64,000 nt of DNA. Source: Pseudoflavitalea sp. G-6-1-2 (GTDB taxonomy: Bacteria > Bacteroidota > Bacteroidia > Chitinophagales > Chitinophagaceae). Position numbers and translations under genes: made by a program. The notes under the pieces were generated by a model. The model was not told the origin of the DNA. It searched no databases and was given only the letters and a program-made list of their open reading frames with translations. The stretch spans positions 1 through 64,000 of the forward strand of contig NZ_JABBGB010000004.1 of NCBI RefSeq assembly GCF_012927185.1. Direction: 5' to 3'. Each line of letters starts with the position of its first letter. Position 1 is the first letter of the stretch. Below, piece after piece: positions 1 through 8,650 of the stretch.

Positions 1-76
1 ACTCCGTTTTACCAGAGCATTTCTCCTCATCTACCACCGAACAACATTTAAAGAACTTGCTAATTTTGAATGGGTT

Positions 77-109
77 GCAAAGGTAAGAGAAGGAATCATT
101 CACACCAAA
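77..109 (-). promoter_or_regulatory. Tandem promoter 1 of 5 (Bacteroidota-type), minus strand
   Basis: Read on the minus strand, TTTG (106-109) is followed after exactly 20 nt by TACCTTTGC (77-85), matching the Bacteroidota sigma-A consensus TTTG-N19/20-TAnnTTTG. A GTTCTTT boxA-like motif follows at 50-56. Transcription would leave the window to the left. Confidence 0.75.
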
Positions 110-190
110 TTTCTTTTCACTTTTTCTTCCTCTTTTTTCAAAAACCCTTTTCGTTTTCTAACAACCTAACCGGTTGTTTTCTAACGGGTT

Positions 191-223
191 GCAAAGGTAG
201 GAGAGTTAATCATTCACACCAAA
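191..223 (-). promoter_or_regulatory. Tandem promoter 2 of 5, minus strand
   Basis: Minus-strand TTTG (220-223), 20-nt spacer, TACCTTTGC (191-199). The flanking sequence is nearly the same as in copy 1, including the GTGTGAATGATT spacer, so the two arose by duplication. Confidence 0.75.
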
Positions 224-340
224 TCTTTCTTCATTTTTTCTCTCTCTTTTTTACTTCGCTTACTCACCGTATTCATTAAGAACTATACTAACTTTCCGAC
301 CTCTTTTCTTACTCTTCGTTTCTTCATTTTTAATCGGGGT

Positions 341-373
341 GCGAAGGTAGCAGTCTCTGATATTCAAACCAAA
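341..373 (-). promoter_or_regulatory. Tandem promoter 3 of 5, minus strand
   Basis: Minus-strand TTTG (370-373), 20-nt spacer, TACCTTCGC (341-349), a T-to-C variant of the -7 element. A GTTCTTA motif follows at 277-283. Confidence 0.65.
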
Positions 374-456
374 ATTTCTTTTGATTTTTGACTACTTTTT
401 TTTCGCTGTACTGACTAGTAATGGGGAAAGAACTGTATCACTTTTTGAAGCGGGGT

Positions 457-489
457 GCGAAGGTAGAGTGTTTCATTTTTACCACCAAA
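457..489 (-). promoter_or_regulatory. Tandem promoter 4 of 5, minus strand
   Basis: Minus-strand TTTG (486-489), 20-nt spacer, TACCTTCGC (457-465), then CCCCGCTT. A GTTCTTT boxA-like motif follows at 427-433. Confidence 0.65.
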
Positions 490-616
490 TCTTTCTTCAA
501 CTTTTCACTCTTTTCTTTTCTACTTCCTTTATCAACCTTTACAAAGAACCTGTGCTTTTAAACGAATCTTCTGTTCTTCTTTTCTTTACTCTCTATCCGT
601 TTTTCTCAAGCGGGGT

Positions 617-648
617 GCAAAGATAAGGGTGTTCAACTTCCTGCCAAA
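617..648 (-). promoter_or_regulatory. Tandem promoter 5 of 5, minus strand (distal)
   Basis: Minus-strand TTTG (645-648), 19-nt spacer, TATCTTTGC (617-625), then CCCCGCTT. A GTTCTTT motif follows at 543-549. No gene lies between this promoter and the left edge. Confidence 0.7.
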
Positions 649-776
649 TATATTTTGAAACTATTTTCAAAGTGATTGTTAAAATGCAGTACCAGCAAGG
701 GTTTCAGCGCGAATATTTTTTTGAAGATGTACGCAGTTGTTATTCATTCACGCTTATATACTATCATTATACACTA

Positions 777-1532
777 CTATCGTATCGCTTTCTCAAAGTA
801 TCCGGCAGGGTATTCTACCTTTACTAACAGTAATCCATGACCGGGAACTGAAAAATCTGCTCCTGTACAATCCTTCGCTTCTATTACACTACGCAAATCA
901 TCCAGACTCATCTTCCCCCGTGCAACCTTCAACATCGTACCCGTTAATCCTCTCACCATCCCCCGCAGAAAACGGTTTGCCTTCACTCTGTATACCAGTG
1001 TATCTTCTCTCCTCACCCACTCACTATATATAATATTACAATTGAAGGTTCTTACCTGTGTATTCCGTTTGGAGAAACTGGTGAAATCGGTATACTCTTT
1101 TATGATGCCTGCCGCCTGCTTCAGCAACTCCTCCTCTACCGTATAAGGAAAGTAATATCCCCTGTCGGCGATAAACGGATTCTTCTCTTTATATACTGTA
1201 TACTCATACTCCCGCGCGATGGCATCGAAACGCGCATGCGCCTCATCCGGCATCTGCCTGATACTGCGAATAGCTATATCCCCCGGAAGTATTGAATTGA
1301 GATTATAGATTGCCCTGTCGGGAACTGCAAAATCTGCATCGAAATGGAAATAGTTCTGCCAGGCATGCACGCCGGAATCCGTTCTGCTCGATCCCGTAAG
1401 ATTCACCTGCCTCCTGAAATACACCTGCAACGCCTTTTCCACCTCACTCTGTATTGTCAATACATTGTCCTGCACCTGAAAACCTGCATAGCGGGTGCCT
1501 TTATAACTCACTTCAATAAAGTATCGGGCCAT
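777..1532 (-). CDS. truA: tRNA pseudouridine(38-40) synthase TruA
   Basis: TruA isomerises uridines 38-40 in the anticodon arm of tRNAs to pseudouridine. The 251-residue protein has the usual family length. It starts with the family pattern RYFIEVSYKGTRYAGFQ and carries the catalytic aspartate in SSRTDSGVHA near residue 50; C-terminal RFLRGMVR is the conserved substrate-binding segment. The ATG at 1532 is the only start that keeps the complete N-terminal beta strand. It lies 47 nt downstream of a DUF4476 gene on the same strand, so co-transcription is possible. The stop is followed by the tandem-promoter region, with no obvious hairpin terminator. Confidence 0.96.
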   Translation of the reverse strand: MARYFIEVSYKGTRYAGFQVQDNVLTIQSEVEKALQVYFRRQVNLTGSSRTDSGVHAWQNYFHFDADFAVPDRAIYNLNSILPGDIAIRSIRQMPDEAHARFDAIAREYEYTVYKEKNPFIADRGYYFPYTVEEELLKQAAGIIKEYTDFTSFSKRNTQVRTFNCNIIYSEWVRREDTLVYRVKANRFLRGMVRGLTGTMLKVARGKMSLDDLRSVIEAKDCTGADFSVPGHGLLLVKVEYPAGYFEKAIR

Positions 1533-1579
1533 TATTACTCGGAGATTATGTCTGGTAGTCTGCTGAACTGCAATACAGA

Positions 1580-3208
1580 TCAGTCTTTCATCCTGACGAG
1601 GGTTTTAAAACGGGCAATGTACGCATCTTCACTCAATAAGTTCCGCAACTGACGGAACTCGCTGGTATCGGCCGTAAGCGGATAACAGGTCTCGAAGAAT
1701 TTATATCTGCCTTCATCATTGGTAAACAACTCACTCAATGCCCTGATCTGACGGGTATAGATGCATTTCGATTTAAGCAGCTTGCGGGTTGCAGCCAGCT
1801 TCGCATCCGTATCTGACATATCCATCAGTTTCACACGGAGCTTATCGATATCATTGTCTGTAGCGAAGTTCGCACAGTCGGAATTGATCAGTACCAGCTT
1901 TTTCTTTTCTGTTTCTGCGGGCTCTGTTGCCGGAGCAGTTGCCGGATTGTCTTTTGGAACTGTAGCCGTTACCGGAGTCGCAACTGTATTGACCGCTTCT
2001 TTATTATTGGTCTGTTCGGTTTTATTCTTAGCAGTTGCACCCGTAGCAGTTTCATTACCGGTTGTTGAAGTACCTGAAACCGGCTGTGATGCCGGTGTTG
2101 TGGCAACTGCGGCCGGTACCTGAGCTGCCCTGGTTACCGTTTCCTGTTTTTGGGAGGATGTATCAACCGACACTACCTTCTCAGGCGCTGCGGAAGGCTT
2201 TATCTCATCCGCCTCGAAGTCGATGATCACAGAAATGGTATCCCTGACTCCGCCGGTACTGTCTACATACCTCATATTGCGGGACTTTGCATAATCGAAA
2301 TCCTGTATCTTATATATGGATGGCTTCGGAGCAGTATATACTAATATAGGTGTACCGGAAGATTCTGTTGAAGTGGTGCCGACTGCTTTGGGTGACACAG
2401 CTTCAACCTGACTGGCCGCAACCGATGCTGCTGAATCAACCACCTTCGATGCAACGGATGATGTATCTGCTTTTACCGGTTCTGCGATGATTGTATTCTT
2501 CACTACAGCTGTCGTATCCGGAGAAACCGGTTGTGCAACCTGCACAACTGTTGCTGTATCCTTGTTCTGAATGCTGGCGCTCACAGTAGAATCAATTGCT
2601 TTGTCGGCAACATTTATAGTGGTTGCAGCCCCGGAAACGGCCAGCACACTGTCTTTTGTCGCAGCTGCAGTCCCGGTTTGCACAGCCTCAGCAGCAATTG
2701 GTGTATTCGCCTGTGCAAATACTTCCTGCTGTGCAGGAATATTCTTCACCGACGCCACATACAGCACGGCGGAATCATTCACCACGGCTGCCATCAGATT
2801 GGTAAATGCACTTTCCTTCTTCTTTTCGCCATACCAGATGGCATTGCCACCGGAAGACGGAACCTGTTTGGCCGTAAGACTGGCGCCCGATTCCCAGTTG
2901 ATCAGCTTCCAGTCCTGACCATCTGTATTTTTTAATGTATACCCAAGATCTTTCCGGTTGAAGGAAATCAGGTACTGCTGTTCGGGATATTTATTCAGTG
3001 GAAAACCAAGGGATACCTGATAGGTGCTGTCGCCCAGCGAAGGCACCACCACATGACCAATGGACGATGAACTGTAGGTTGTGTTCGCTATCCTCACATA
3101 AAACGGCTGCTGATCTGCACTCTGGATGCTCAGAAAATACCTGTCCTGTGCATATAAACCCGTTGTAGCCAACAGGCAGACTATTATAGCTATTACGTTT
3201 CGCATCAT
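1580..3208 (-). CDS. Secreted DUF4476-domain protein with long low-complexity linker
   Basis: A 542-residue exported protein of unknown function. I place the start at the ATG at 3208 rather than an in-frame codon at 3265, because it directly precedes a signal peptide (MMRNVIAIIVCLLATTGLYAQ region). An N-terminal beta-rich domain of about 110 residues follows, then roughly 280 residues rich in Ala, Thr, Val, Ser and Pro, then a C-terminal helical domain from about residue 440 with conserved Cys and Asp residues that matches DUF4476. This architecture is common in Bacteroidota; no enzymatic motif is visible. The linker suggests a surface or periplasmic spacer. It precedes truA on the same strand. 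Confidence 0.8.
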   Translation of the reverse strand: MMRNVIAIIVCLLATTGLYAQDRYFLSIQSADQQPFYVRIANTTYSSSSIGHVVVPSLGDSTYQVSLGFPLNKYPEQQYLISFNRKDLGYTLKNTDGQDWKLINWESGASLTAKQVPSSGGNAIWYGEKKKESAFTNLMAAVVNDSAVLYVASVKNIPAQQEVFAQANTPIAAEAVQTGTAAATKDSVLAVSGAATTINVADKAIDSTVSASIQNKDTATVVQVAQPVSPDTTAVVKNTIIAEPVKADTSSVASKVVDSAASVAASQVEAVSPKAVGTTSTESSGTPILVYTAPKPSIYKIQDFDYAKSRNMRYVDSTGGVRDTISVIIDFEADEIKPSAAPEKVVSVDTSSQKQETVTRAAQVPAAVATTPASQPVSGTSTTGNETATGATAKNKTEQTNNKEAVNTVATPVTATVPKDNPATAPATEPAETEKKKLVLINSDCANFATDNDIDKLRVKLMDMSDTDAKLAATRKLLKSKCIYTRQIRALSELFTNDEGRYKFFETCYPLTADTSEFRQLRNLLSEDAYIARFKTLVRMKD

Positions 3209-3276
3209 CTGCAGAAGGGATTGCTGTTCGGCAAATCTACTCATTTGCAATAATCGAGCCGCCACTTGTACATATT

Positions 3277-3311
3277 TTTGGAATGTTTAATAAGGCAGAC
3301 GTATATCTTTA
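3277..3311 (+). promoter_or_regulatory. Candidate promoter of the M1 aminopeptidase gene
   Basis: TTTG (3277-3280) and TATCTTTA (3304-3311) lie 20 nt upstream of the ATG at 3332. The 23-nt spacer is longer than usual and the last -7 base differs from consensus, so this is a moderate call. Confidence 0.45.
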
Positions 3312-3331
3312 CGCCATAATAAATTTTCATC

Positions 3332-5842
3332 ATGAAGAAATTCCTCGTTGGAGCATTAGCACTGGCTACCGTACAGAACCTGGTAGCGCAGGACCATCAG
3401 GCAGAAGCACAGGACACTTCCTGGAAGAAGGAGTACCGTGGAAGCTACTCAATAGTTAATGATCTGGTTCATACCAAAGTAGACGTAAACTTCGACTACG
3501 ACAAATCGTACATGAACGGTAAGGTATGGATCACCCTCAAACCCCATTTCTACCCCACCGACTCCCTGGAGCTCGACGCAAAAGGAATGGACATCCGCAA
3601 TGTGGCCCTCGTTAAAGGAACCGCCACCAGCCCGCTCAAGTATGATTATGATGGCCAGAACATCCGCATCCAACTGGATAAAACTTACAAAAACGGCGAG
3701 AACTACACCATCTTCATCGATTATACTGCCAAGCCCAACGAAGTAAAAGTGAAAGGCTCAGCCGCTATCACCGATGCAAAAGGTCTCTACTTCATCAATC
3801 CCAAAGGCGAAGAAAAAGACAAACCCACTCAGATCTGGACGCAAGGCGAAACCGAAGCCACTTCAGTATGGGTGCCTACCATCGACAAACCAAACATGAA
3901 GACCACTCAGGAAACCATCATGACGGTTCCTGCCAAATACGTTTCCCTCTCCAACGGTACCCTGGTATCTTCCAAAAAGAATGCGAACGGAACACGTACC
4001 GACCATTGGAAAATGGATCTCCCGCACGCTCCTTACCTTTTCTTCATGGGCGTGGGTGATTACGCAGTGATCAAAGACACCTGGAAAGGAAAAGAAGTAA
4101 GCTACTACGTAGAACACGAGTACGCTTCAGTTGCCAGAAAGATCTTCGGCAACACTCCCGAAATGATGACCTTCTTCTCAAAACTCACCGGCATCGACTA
4201 CCCATGGGCTAAATATGCTCAGATGACTGCCCGCGACTATGTGAGCGGTGCTATGGAAAACACCACTGCTACCCTCCATCAGGAAAGCGCGCAACAGGAT
4301 GCACGCGAACTGATCGACGGCAACGCATGGGAAAGCACCATCGCTCACGAACTGTTCCACCACTGGTTCGGCGACTACGTTACTGCCGAAAGCTGGAGTA
4401 ACCTCACCGTTAACGAATCTTTCGCCAACTACAGCGAAACACTGTGGGACGAATACAAATACGGAAAAGACGCCGGCGACGCTCAGAACTTCAGCGACAT
4501 GATGGGATACCTCAACAGCGGCAGCGAGAAAAAAGACCTCGTTCGCTTCCATTATCCCGATAAAGAAGCCATGTTCGATGCCGTTAGCTACAATAAAGGT
4601 GGCCGCATTCTGCACATGCTCCGCAACTATGTTGGAGATGATGCATTCAGCAAAGCCCTCAACATCTACCTCACCGAAAACAGATTCCAGGCAGCTGAGG
4701 CGCATAACCTCCGCCTTGCTTTCGAAAAAGTTACCGGTCAGGATCTCAACTGGTTCTTCAACCAGTGGTATTTCGGAGACGGACATCCTCTCCTCGATAT
4801 CGATTACGTGTACAACGACAACGCCAAAACCGTTTCTGTGATCATCAAACAAACACAGAAAACAGGCAAGGTATTCACACTGCCTATCGCAATCGATGTA
4901 TACAATGGCGCTAAAAAAGAACGTTACAAAGTTTGGGTGAAGAACGCAATCGACACCTTCACTTTCAAATACAACAACAGACCAGAACTGGTGAATGTAG
5001 ACGGAGACAAGATCCTCCTCACTGTGAAGAAAGACAACAAAACGCTCGACAACTACATCCATCAGTACAAAAATGCCGGACTGTTCCTCGACCGTCGTGA
5101 AGCAATCGACTTCGCACTGAAGAATCAGGACAATTCAAAAGCACTCGATCTGCTGAAGCAGGCGCTGAAAGATAAATACTTCGGCCTCCGCATGATGACC
5201 GTAAGCAGACTCGATCTGAAGAATGCTACCGTAAAATCAGCAGTAGAACCAATTCTCGCCGACATCGCGAAGAATGATGTTAAATCTGTAGTTCGTGCAG
5301 CTGCTATCGAAGCGCTGGAGAACTACGATAATGTTGCTTACAATGCCATCTACAACAAAGGCATCAACGATTCTTCTTACAGCGTTGCAGGTGCATCACT
5401 CGAAGCGCTGCTGAAAAAGGACAATGCAGCCGCTCTCGCAGCAGCTAAGAAAATTGCAGCAGGTGGCAAACTGAAAGGCGCCATGACTGGTTCAATCACT
5501 AAAGTACTGGCTCAGTCCGGCGACGAGAGTGCATTCAATCTGGTAGCAACTACTTTCGACAATATGCCGCTTTCAGAAGCTAAGTTCAATCTGCTCCCTA
5601 CTTTCTGCGAATACCTCGGAAAGATCAACAACACTGCCGACTTCAAACGCGGAGTGGATGCAGTGATCAGCTTCAGAGAAGTGCTGAAACCTTACGGATA
5701 CGATCAGGTGGTGAACAACTTCCTGTCCAATGCAACCATCAAAGCAAAAGAAGCTAAGATGGCAACTGCAGCAGATAAATCTGCTTACAAAGAGCAGATC
5801 GAATATGTGAAGTCTAAACTCGGTGGTCAGAAAGGATTCTAA
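3332..5842 (+). CDS. M1 family zinc aminopeptidase, exported
   Basis: An 836-residue metallo-aminopeptidase releasing N-terminal residues from peptides, exported by a signal peptide cleaved after NLVAQ. The M1 hallmarks are present: the GAMEN exopeptidase motif, HELFHH at about residues 339-344 giving the HExxH zinc ligands, and the third ligand Glu in NESFANY 18 residues further on. A conserved catalytic Tyr region (SYNKGG) follows. The last 270 residues are helical repeats of HEAT/ARM type rather than a canonical ERAP C-terminal domain, as in other Bacteroidota members. It is probably periplasmic and used in peptide nutrition. It stands alone, with its own promoter and a strong terminator. 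Confidence 0.94.
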   Translation: MKKFLVGALALATVQNLVAQDHQAEAQDTSWKKEYRGSYSIVNDLVHTKVDVNFDYDKSYMNGKVWITLKPHFYPTDSLELDAKGMDIRNVALVKGTATSPLKYDYDGQNIRIQLDKTYKNGENYTIFIDYTAKPNEVKVKGSAAITDAKGLYFINPKGEEKDKPTQIWTQGETEATSVWVPTIDKPNMKTTQETIMTVPAKYVSLSNGTLVSSKKNANGTRTDHWKMDLPHAPYLFFMGVGDYAVIKDTWKGKEVSYYVEHEYASVARKIFGNTPEMMTFFSKLTGIDYPWAKYAQMTARDYVSGAMENTTATLHQESAQQDARELIDGNAWESTIAHELFHHWFGDYVTAESWSNLTVNESFANYSETLWDEYKYGKDAGDAQNFSDMMGYLNSGSEKKDLVRFHYPDKEAMFDAVSYNKGGRILHMLRNYVGDDAFSKALNIYLTENRFQAAEAHNLRLAFEKVTGQDLNWFFNQWYFGDGHPLLDIDYVYNDNAKTVSVIIKQTQKTGKVFTLPIAIDVYNGAKKERYKVWVKNAIDTFTFKYNNRPELVNVDGDKILLTVKKDNKTLDNYIHQYKNAGLFLDRREAIDFALKNQDNSKALDLLKQALKDKYFGLRMMTVSRLDLKNATVKSAVEPILADIAKNDVKSVVRAAAIEALENYDNVAYNAIYNKGINDSSYSVAGASLEALLKKDNAAALAAAKKIAAGGKLKGAMTGSITKVLAQSGDESAFNLVATTFDNMPLSEAKFNLLPTFCEYLGKINNTADFKRGVDAVISFREVLKPYGYDQVVNNFLSNATIKAKEAKMATAADKSAYKEQIEYVKSKLGGQKGF

Positions 5843-5862
5843 TCACTCAGGCATATCTTACA

Positions 5863-5901
5863 AAAGAGAGGCGACCCCACGAAGGTCGCCTCTCTTTATT
5901 T
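5863..5901. terminator. Bidirectional intrinsic terminator
   Basis: Perfect 14-bp stem: 5863-5876 pairs with 5884-5897, loop of 7 nt, with A- and T-rich flanks on both sides. It ends the aminopeptidase transcript and may also stop the converging TPM gene. Confidence 0.9.
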
Positions 5902-5971
5902 TGAAGGGAACACAGCAGTGCCGCCCTGTGATTTCGGTAACTGCTGGATGCGATCTATCACAGCTTCCACT

Positions 5972-6502
5972 TCAGTTGCTCCGTACTTTACTGGCTGCTT
6001 CTTTCTTCGGAGGAAAAGTTTTGATGGCCAGCTTCATCAACGACGTTGTGGCTTTGTTCAGTCCTGTGAAGTACTTCTTTTCTTTGAAGTAAGGAACGAT
6101 ATCTTTTTTGATGATATCAGCTGCTTTAATATTGGGGATGGCTTCAACGAGACCATCACCTATCTCGATCCTGATCTTTCGGTCTTTGATGGCGGCGAAT
6201 ATGAGTATGCCATTGTTCTTTCCTTTCTGTCCGATACCCCAGGTGTTGAGAATGGCATTGGCGGTTTCGTCGAGGTTTCTGCCTTCGAGTGAATCTACCA
6301 GCAATATGGCAATCTGTGTAGTGGTTTTGTTATCGAAGGCAACGAGTTTGGCTTCGAGTTTGGCAGCGGCATCTTTGCTGAGCACTTTTGCATAATCGTT
6401 CACCCTTTTATCGGGCATCGTGGAAATGATCACATCGAGATCCTGCGCGCGTGTGCAGATGGCGCCCATCAGCAAAACGAATAAGGCAAGAATTGATTTC
6501 AT
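5972..6502 (-). CDS. Exported TPM-domain protein (no C-terminal anchor)
   Basis: A 176-residue protein with a signal peptide (cleavage after CTRAQ) and one TPM domain (PF04536), recognised by VNDYAKVLS, the TTTQIAILLVDSL strand and WGIGQKGKNNGILI. TPM domains occur in thylakoid Psb32 and bacterial YgcG-type proteins; phosphatase activity is reported for some members, but the role is unclear. Unlike the next gene it lacks the transmembrane helix and glycine-rich tail, ending in a short basic segment, so it is probably soluble in the periplasm. It is a paralogue of the 6613-7401 gene, separated from it by a terminator. Confidence 0.85.
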   Translation of the reverse strand: MKSILALFVLLMGAICTRAQDLDVIISTMPDKRVNDYAKVLSKDAAAKLEAKLVAFDNKTTTQIAILLVDSLEGRNLDETANAILNTWGIGQKGKNNGILIFAAIKDRKIRIEIGDGLVEAIPNIKAADIIKKDIVPYFKEKKYFTGLNKATTSLMKLAIKTFPPKKEAASKVRSN

Positions 6503-6577
6503 CTGAAAAGGTTAAGATGATTTTGATGCAGCCCAATTGCAGATCCAGGCTGTTGCTCACATAAATATGGGCAAAAA

Positions 6578-6607
6578 AAAGCGGGATCTTTCAATCCCGC
6601 TTTGAAT
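6578..6607 (-). terminator. Intrinsic terminator of the lemA-TPM operon
   Basis: Stem 6581-6587 with 6594-6600, extended by A/T pairs to 6578 and 6603; on the minus strand it is followed by a run of eight T. It sits 6 nt beyond the stop of the gene ending at 6613. Confidence 0.85.
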
Positions 6608-6612
6608 ATTTT

Positions 6613-7401
6613 TTACCAGCTGCCGCTTGCGCCGCCACCGCCGCTGCTTCCTCCGCCGAAGCCTCCGAAGCCGCCTCCTCCACCACCGGACCAGCCGCCG
6701 CCACCGCCGCCGCCAGACCATCCACCTCCGCCACTGGGCCAGAAGATTGTGGGGCCTACACCGCGGTAACCTCTCCGGCTCATGAATCCGCCACCACCGC
6801 TGCCGCCACCAAATCCTCCAATGAGAATTACGATAACAACAAAGATGATAATAGCTGCCGTTCCGATGCCGCCGCTGCGCTCTTTGCGTTTGTTATAATC
6901 TTTGGGCGCTTTGTATTCGCCTGCGGCTGCTTTGATCAACGATGCAGCTGCGGCAGAAAGCCCCTGAGCATAATTTCCGTCCCTGAAGTTGGGGCCAATA
7001 TCCGATCTGATGATCTGGTTGGCTGTGATATCTGGTATCGCACCTTCGAGACCGTAGCCTACTTCGATGCGGATCTGACGGTCATCAATAGCTGCCAGAA
7101 TCAGAACACCGTTATTGGTTTTCTTGTTACCGATCCCCCAGCTGCGGTAGAGCTGCAATGCAGTTTCCTCAATGGGTCGGTCGGAAAGTGTTTTTACCAG
7201 TACTACGGCAATCTGGTTGGAAGTTGAATCGTCATAGGCTACCAGCAGTTTCTCAAGATCCTGTTTATCGCCTGCACTCAGCACACCTGCATAATCATTT
7301 ACGAGGGTGGTGGGTTTGCTCTTGATGATGGAGCCGATATCCTGTGCAAAGCCGGTGAAGAACACCAGCGATAAGGAAAGTATGAAAACAAGTCTCTTCA
7401 T
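6613..7401 (-). CDS. YgcG-like TPM-domain membrane protein with glycine-rich tail
   Basis: A 262-residue protein. The ATG at 7401 is preferred over an upstream in-frame codon at 7452 because it opens a signal peptide (MKRLVFILSLSLVFFTGFAQ) and avoids overlap with the preceding gene. A TPM domain spans about residues 30-160 (VNDYAGVLS, WGIGNKKTNNGVLI, VGYGLEGAIPD), then a transmembrane helix (TAAIIIFVVIVILIGGF), then about 60 residues made of Gly, Ser and Trp. The glycine tail is typical of YgcG/DUF2207-like relatives. It lies 16 nt after the third TPM gene and is the last gene of the lemA operon. Confidence 0.88.
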   Translation of the reverse strand: MKRLVFILSLSLVFFTGFAQDIGSIIKSKPTTLVNDYAGVLSAGDKQDLEKLLVAYDDSTSNQIAVVLVKTLSDRPIEETALQLYRSWGIGNKKTNNGVLILAAIDDRQIRIEVGYGLEGAIPDITANQIIRSDIGPNFRDGNYAQGLSAAAASLIKAAAGEYKAPKDYNKRKERSGGIGTAAIIIFVVIVILIGGFGGGSGGGGFMSRRGYRGVGPTIFWPSGGGGWSGGGGGGGWSGGGGGGFGGFGGGSSGGGGASGSW

Positions 7402-7417
7402 CAGATTGATTTCTGGT

Positions 7418-7879
7418 TTACCTGCCAAAGACGATCTCATCCGGCAATTCATTTTTATCGTTATCCCTGTCGTACGGGAAGTGCGTGTGCAGTGCTTCGC
7501 CGATATCGGTGATCACTTCAACGATGGCATCTGTTACATGATCCTGCAAAAAGTGTTTGCGCATGGCAGCCACTTCTGCATTCCAGAAAACATCGCCAAC
7601 TTTTTTGTGAATGCCGCCATCGGCCAGTACAGCAAACTGATGATCTTTCACGGCAACATATACCAGTACGGCATTGTGCTCGTCGGTCTGATCCATTTTC
7701 AGACCAAGGAAGATCTCAGCAGCCCTGTCGAGCGGATCTACAAACCGGCAGCGGCTCTCGATGAATACACGCACTTCTCCACTGGTTCTTCTTTCGGCTT
7801 CTCTGATTGCATCAGTAATTCGCTGTTGCTCTTCCTGTGAGAAGAACACAGTTTTACGGAGGAAAGAAAATAATGCCAT
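7418..7879 (-). CDS. Small cytoplasmic TPM-domain protein
   Basis: A 153-residue protein with a divergent TPM domain and no signal peptide. It shows the helix FSQEEQQRITDAIREAE, the strand SGEVRVFIESR, DEHNAVLVYVAVKDHQFAVLADGGI and the helix LQDHVTDAIVEVI. The second half binds metal in related structures; the function here is unknown. It sits between lemA (19 nt upstream) and the membrane TPM protein (16 nt downstream). This gene order, lemA-TPM-TPM, is a recurring Bacteroidota cluster and suggests one complex at the inner membrane. Confidence 0.85.
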   Translation of the reverse strand: MALFSFLRKTVFFSQEEQQRITDAIREAERRTSGEVRVFIESRCRFVDPLDRAAEIFLGLKMDQTDEHNAVLVYVAVKDHQFAVLADGGIHKKVGDVFWNAEVAAMRKHFLQDHVTDAIVEVITDIGEALHTHFPYDRDNDKNELPDEIVFGR

Positions 7880-7898
7880 GAGGTAATTACTGTATTGA

Positions 7899-8489
7899 TT
7901 AGAATTTTACATCTGGCGCTTTCTCTGAACCGGGATCAGCTTTGAATGGCTCTTTGGAGCTGAATCCGAACATGCCTGCGAAGATATTGTTCGGGAATCT
8001 GCGTACAGTTGTATTGTAGCCCTGAACTGCAGTGTTGAAATCGTTACGGGAAACCTTGATGCGGTTTTCTGTTCCTTCCAATTGCTTCTGCAGATCCAGG
8101 AAGTTCTGATTTGCTTTGAGGTCAGGATATTTTTCTACTGTTACCAGCAGACGGCTGAGTGCACCACTCACTTCGCCCTGTGCCTGTTGGAATTTGGCCA
8201 GGTTCTCCGGTGTGAGGTTATCTGCATTGATGTTTACTGATGTAGCTTTTGCTCTTGCCTCGATCACTTTGGTGAGGGTTTCCTGCTCAAAGTTTGCATA
8301 CCCTTTTACAGTATTCACCAGGTTGGGAATCAGGTCTGCACGACGTTGGTAGTCACTCTGAACATTCGCCCATTTTGCCTTTACTTCTTCATCCAGCTTT
8401 ACCATACCATTATAACCGTTGCATGCGCAACCGCCGAGAACAAGTATAATGCCTACAATAATGATAAGAACAAGATTACGCGATTTCAT
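7899..8489 (-). CDS. LemA family lipoprotein
   Basis: A 196-residue LemA protein, an alpha-helical family of unclear role with an N-terminal membrane anchor. The start at 8489 opens a lipoprotein signal with lipobox LGGC (LVLGGCACNGYNG), so the mature protein is probably lipid-anchored at Cys. The conserved core VKAKWANVQSDYQRRADLIPNLVNTVKGYA and the FNTAVQGYNTTVRRFP and FGF segments are present. It is the first gene of the lemA-TPM-TPM operon and is followed at 19 nt. The promoter is not clearly visible. Confidence 0.92.
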   Translation of the reverse strand: MKSRNLVLIIIVGIILVLGGCACNGYNGMVKLDEEVKAKWANVQSDYQRRADLIPNLVNTVKGYANFEQETLTKVIEARAKATSVNINADNLTPENLAKFQQAQGEVSGALSRLLVTVEKYPDLKANQNFLDLQKQLEGTENRIKVSRNDFNTAVQGYNTTVRRFPNNIFAGMFGFSSKEPFKADPGSEKAPDVKF

Positions 8490-8650
8490 TTTGTATAATA
8501 TTTGATTACGTATTAAAATTAAGGCTTTTGTTAAACAGGACAAGTAAATTTTGCCTTCCTGTACAACGCCTTACCGCAGTTGAATGTCAAACCAAACGGC
8601 TGCGGCACAGTTTTCGTATTCATTAGTGTACCAATAATCAGGAATATTAC

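Larger units (their letters stand above)
1..776 (-). other. Gene-free leader region, probable upstream region of an rRNA operon on the minus strand
   Basis: This 776-nt stretch has no convincing reading frame. It holds the five tandem promoters and four GTTCTTT/GTTCTTA motifs resembling the boxA antitermination element of bacterial rRNA leaders (50-56, 277-283, 427-433, 543-549). The inter-promoter transcribed strand is purine rich and almost free of C. Multiple strong promoters followed by boxA suggest a 16S rRNA gene just beyond position 1. This is inference, because the rRNA itself is not in the window. Confidence 0.5.

Noticed and set aside
61-650. CRISPR-like array of five repeats
   Set aside because: Spacing is irregular (114-160 nt), copies are degenerate, and the conserved parts are exactly the -33 and -7 promoter boxes. 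No cas gene is present.
4178-5062. 294-codon frame opposite the M1 aminopeptidase
   Set aside because: Antisense shadow of a gene with complete zinc-peptidase motifs.
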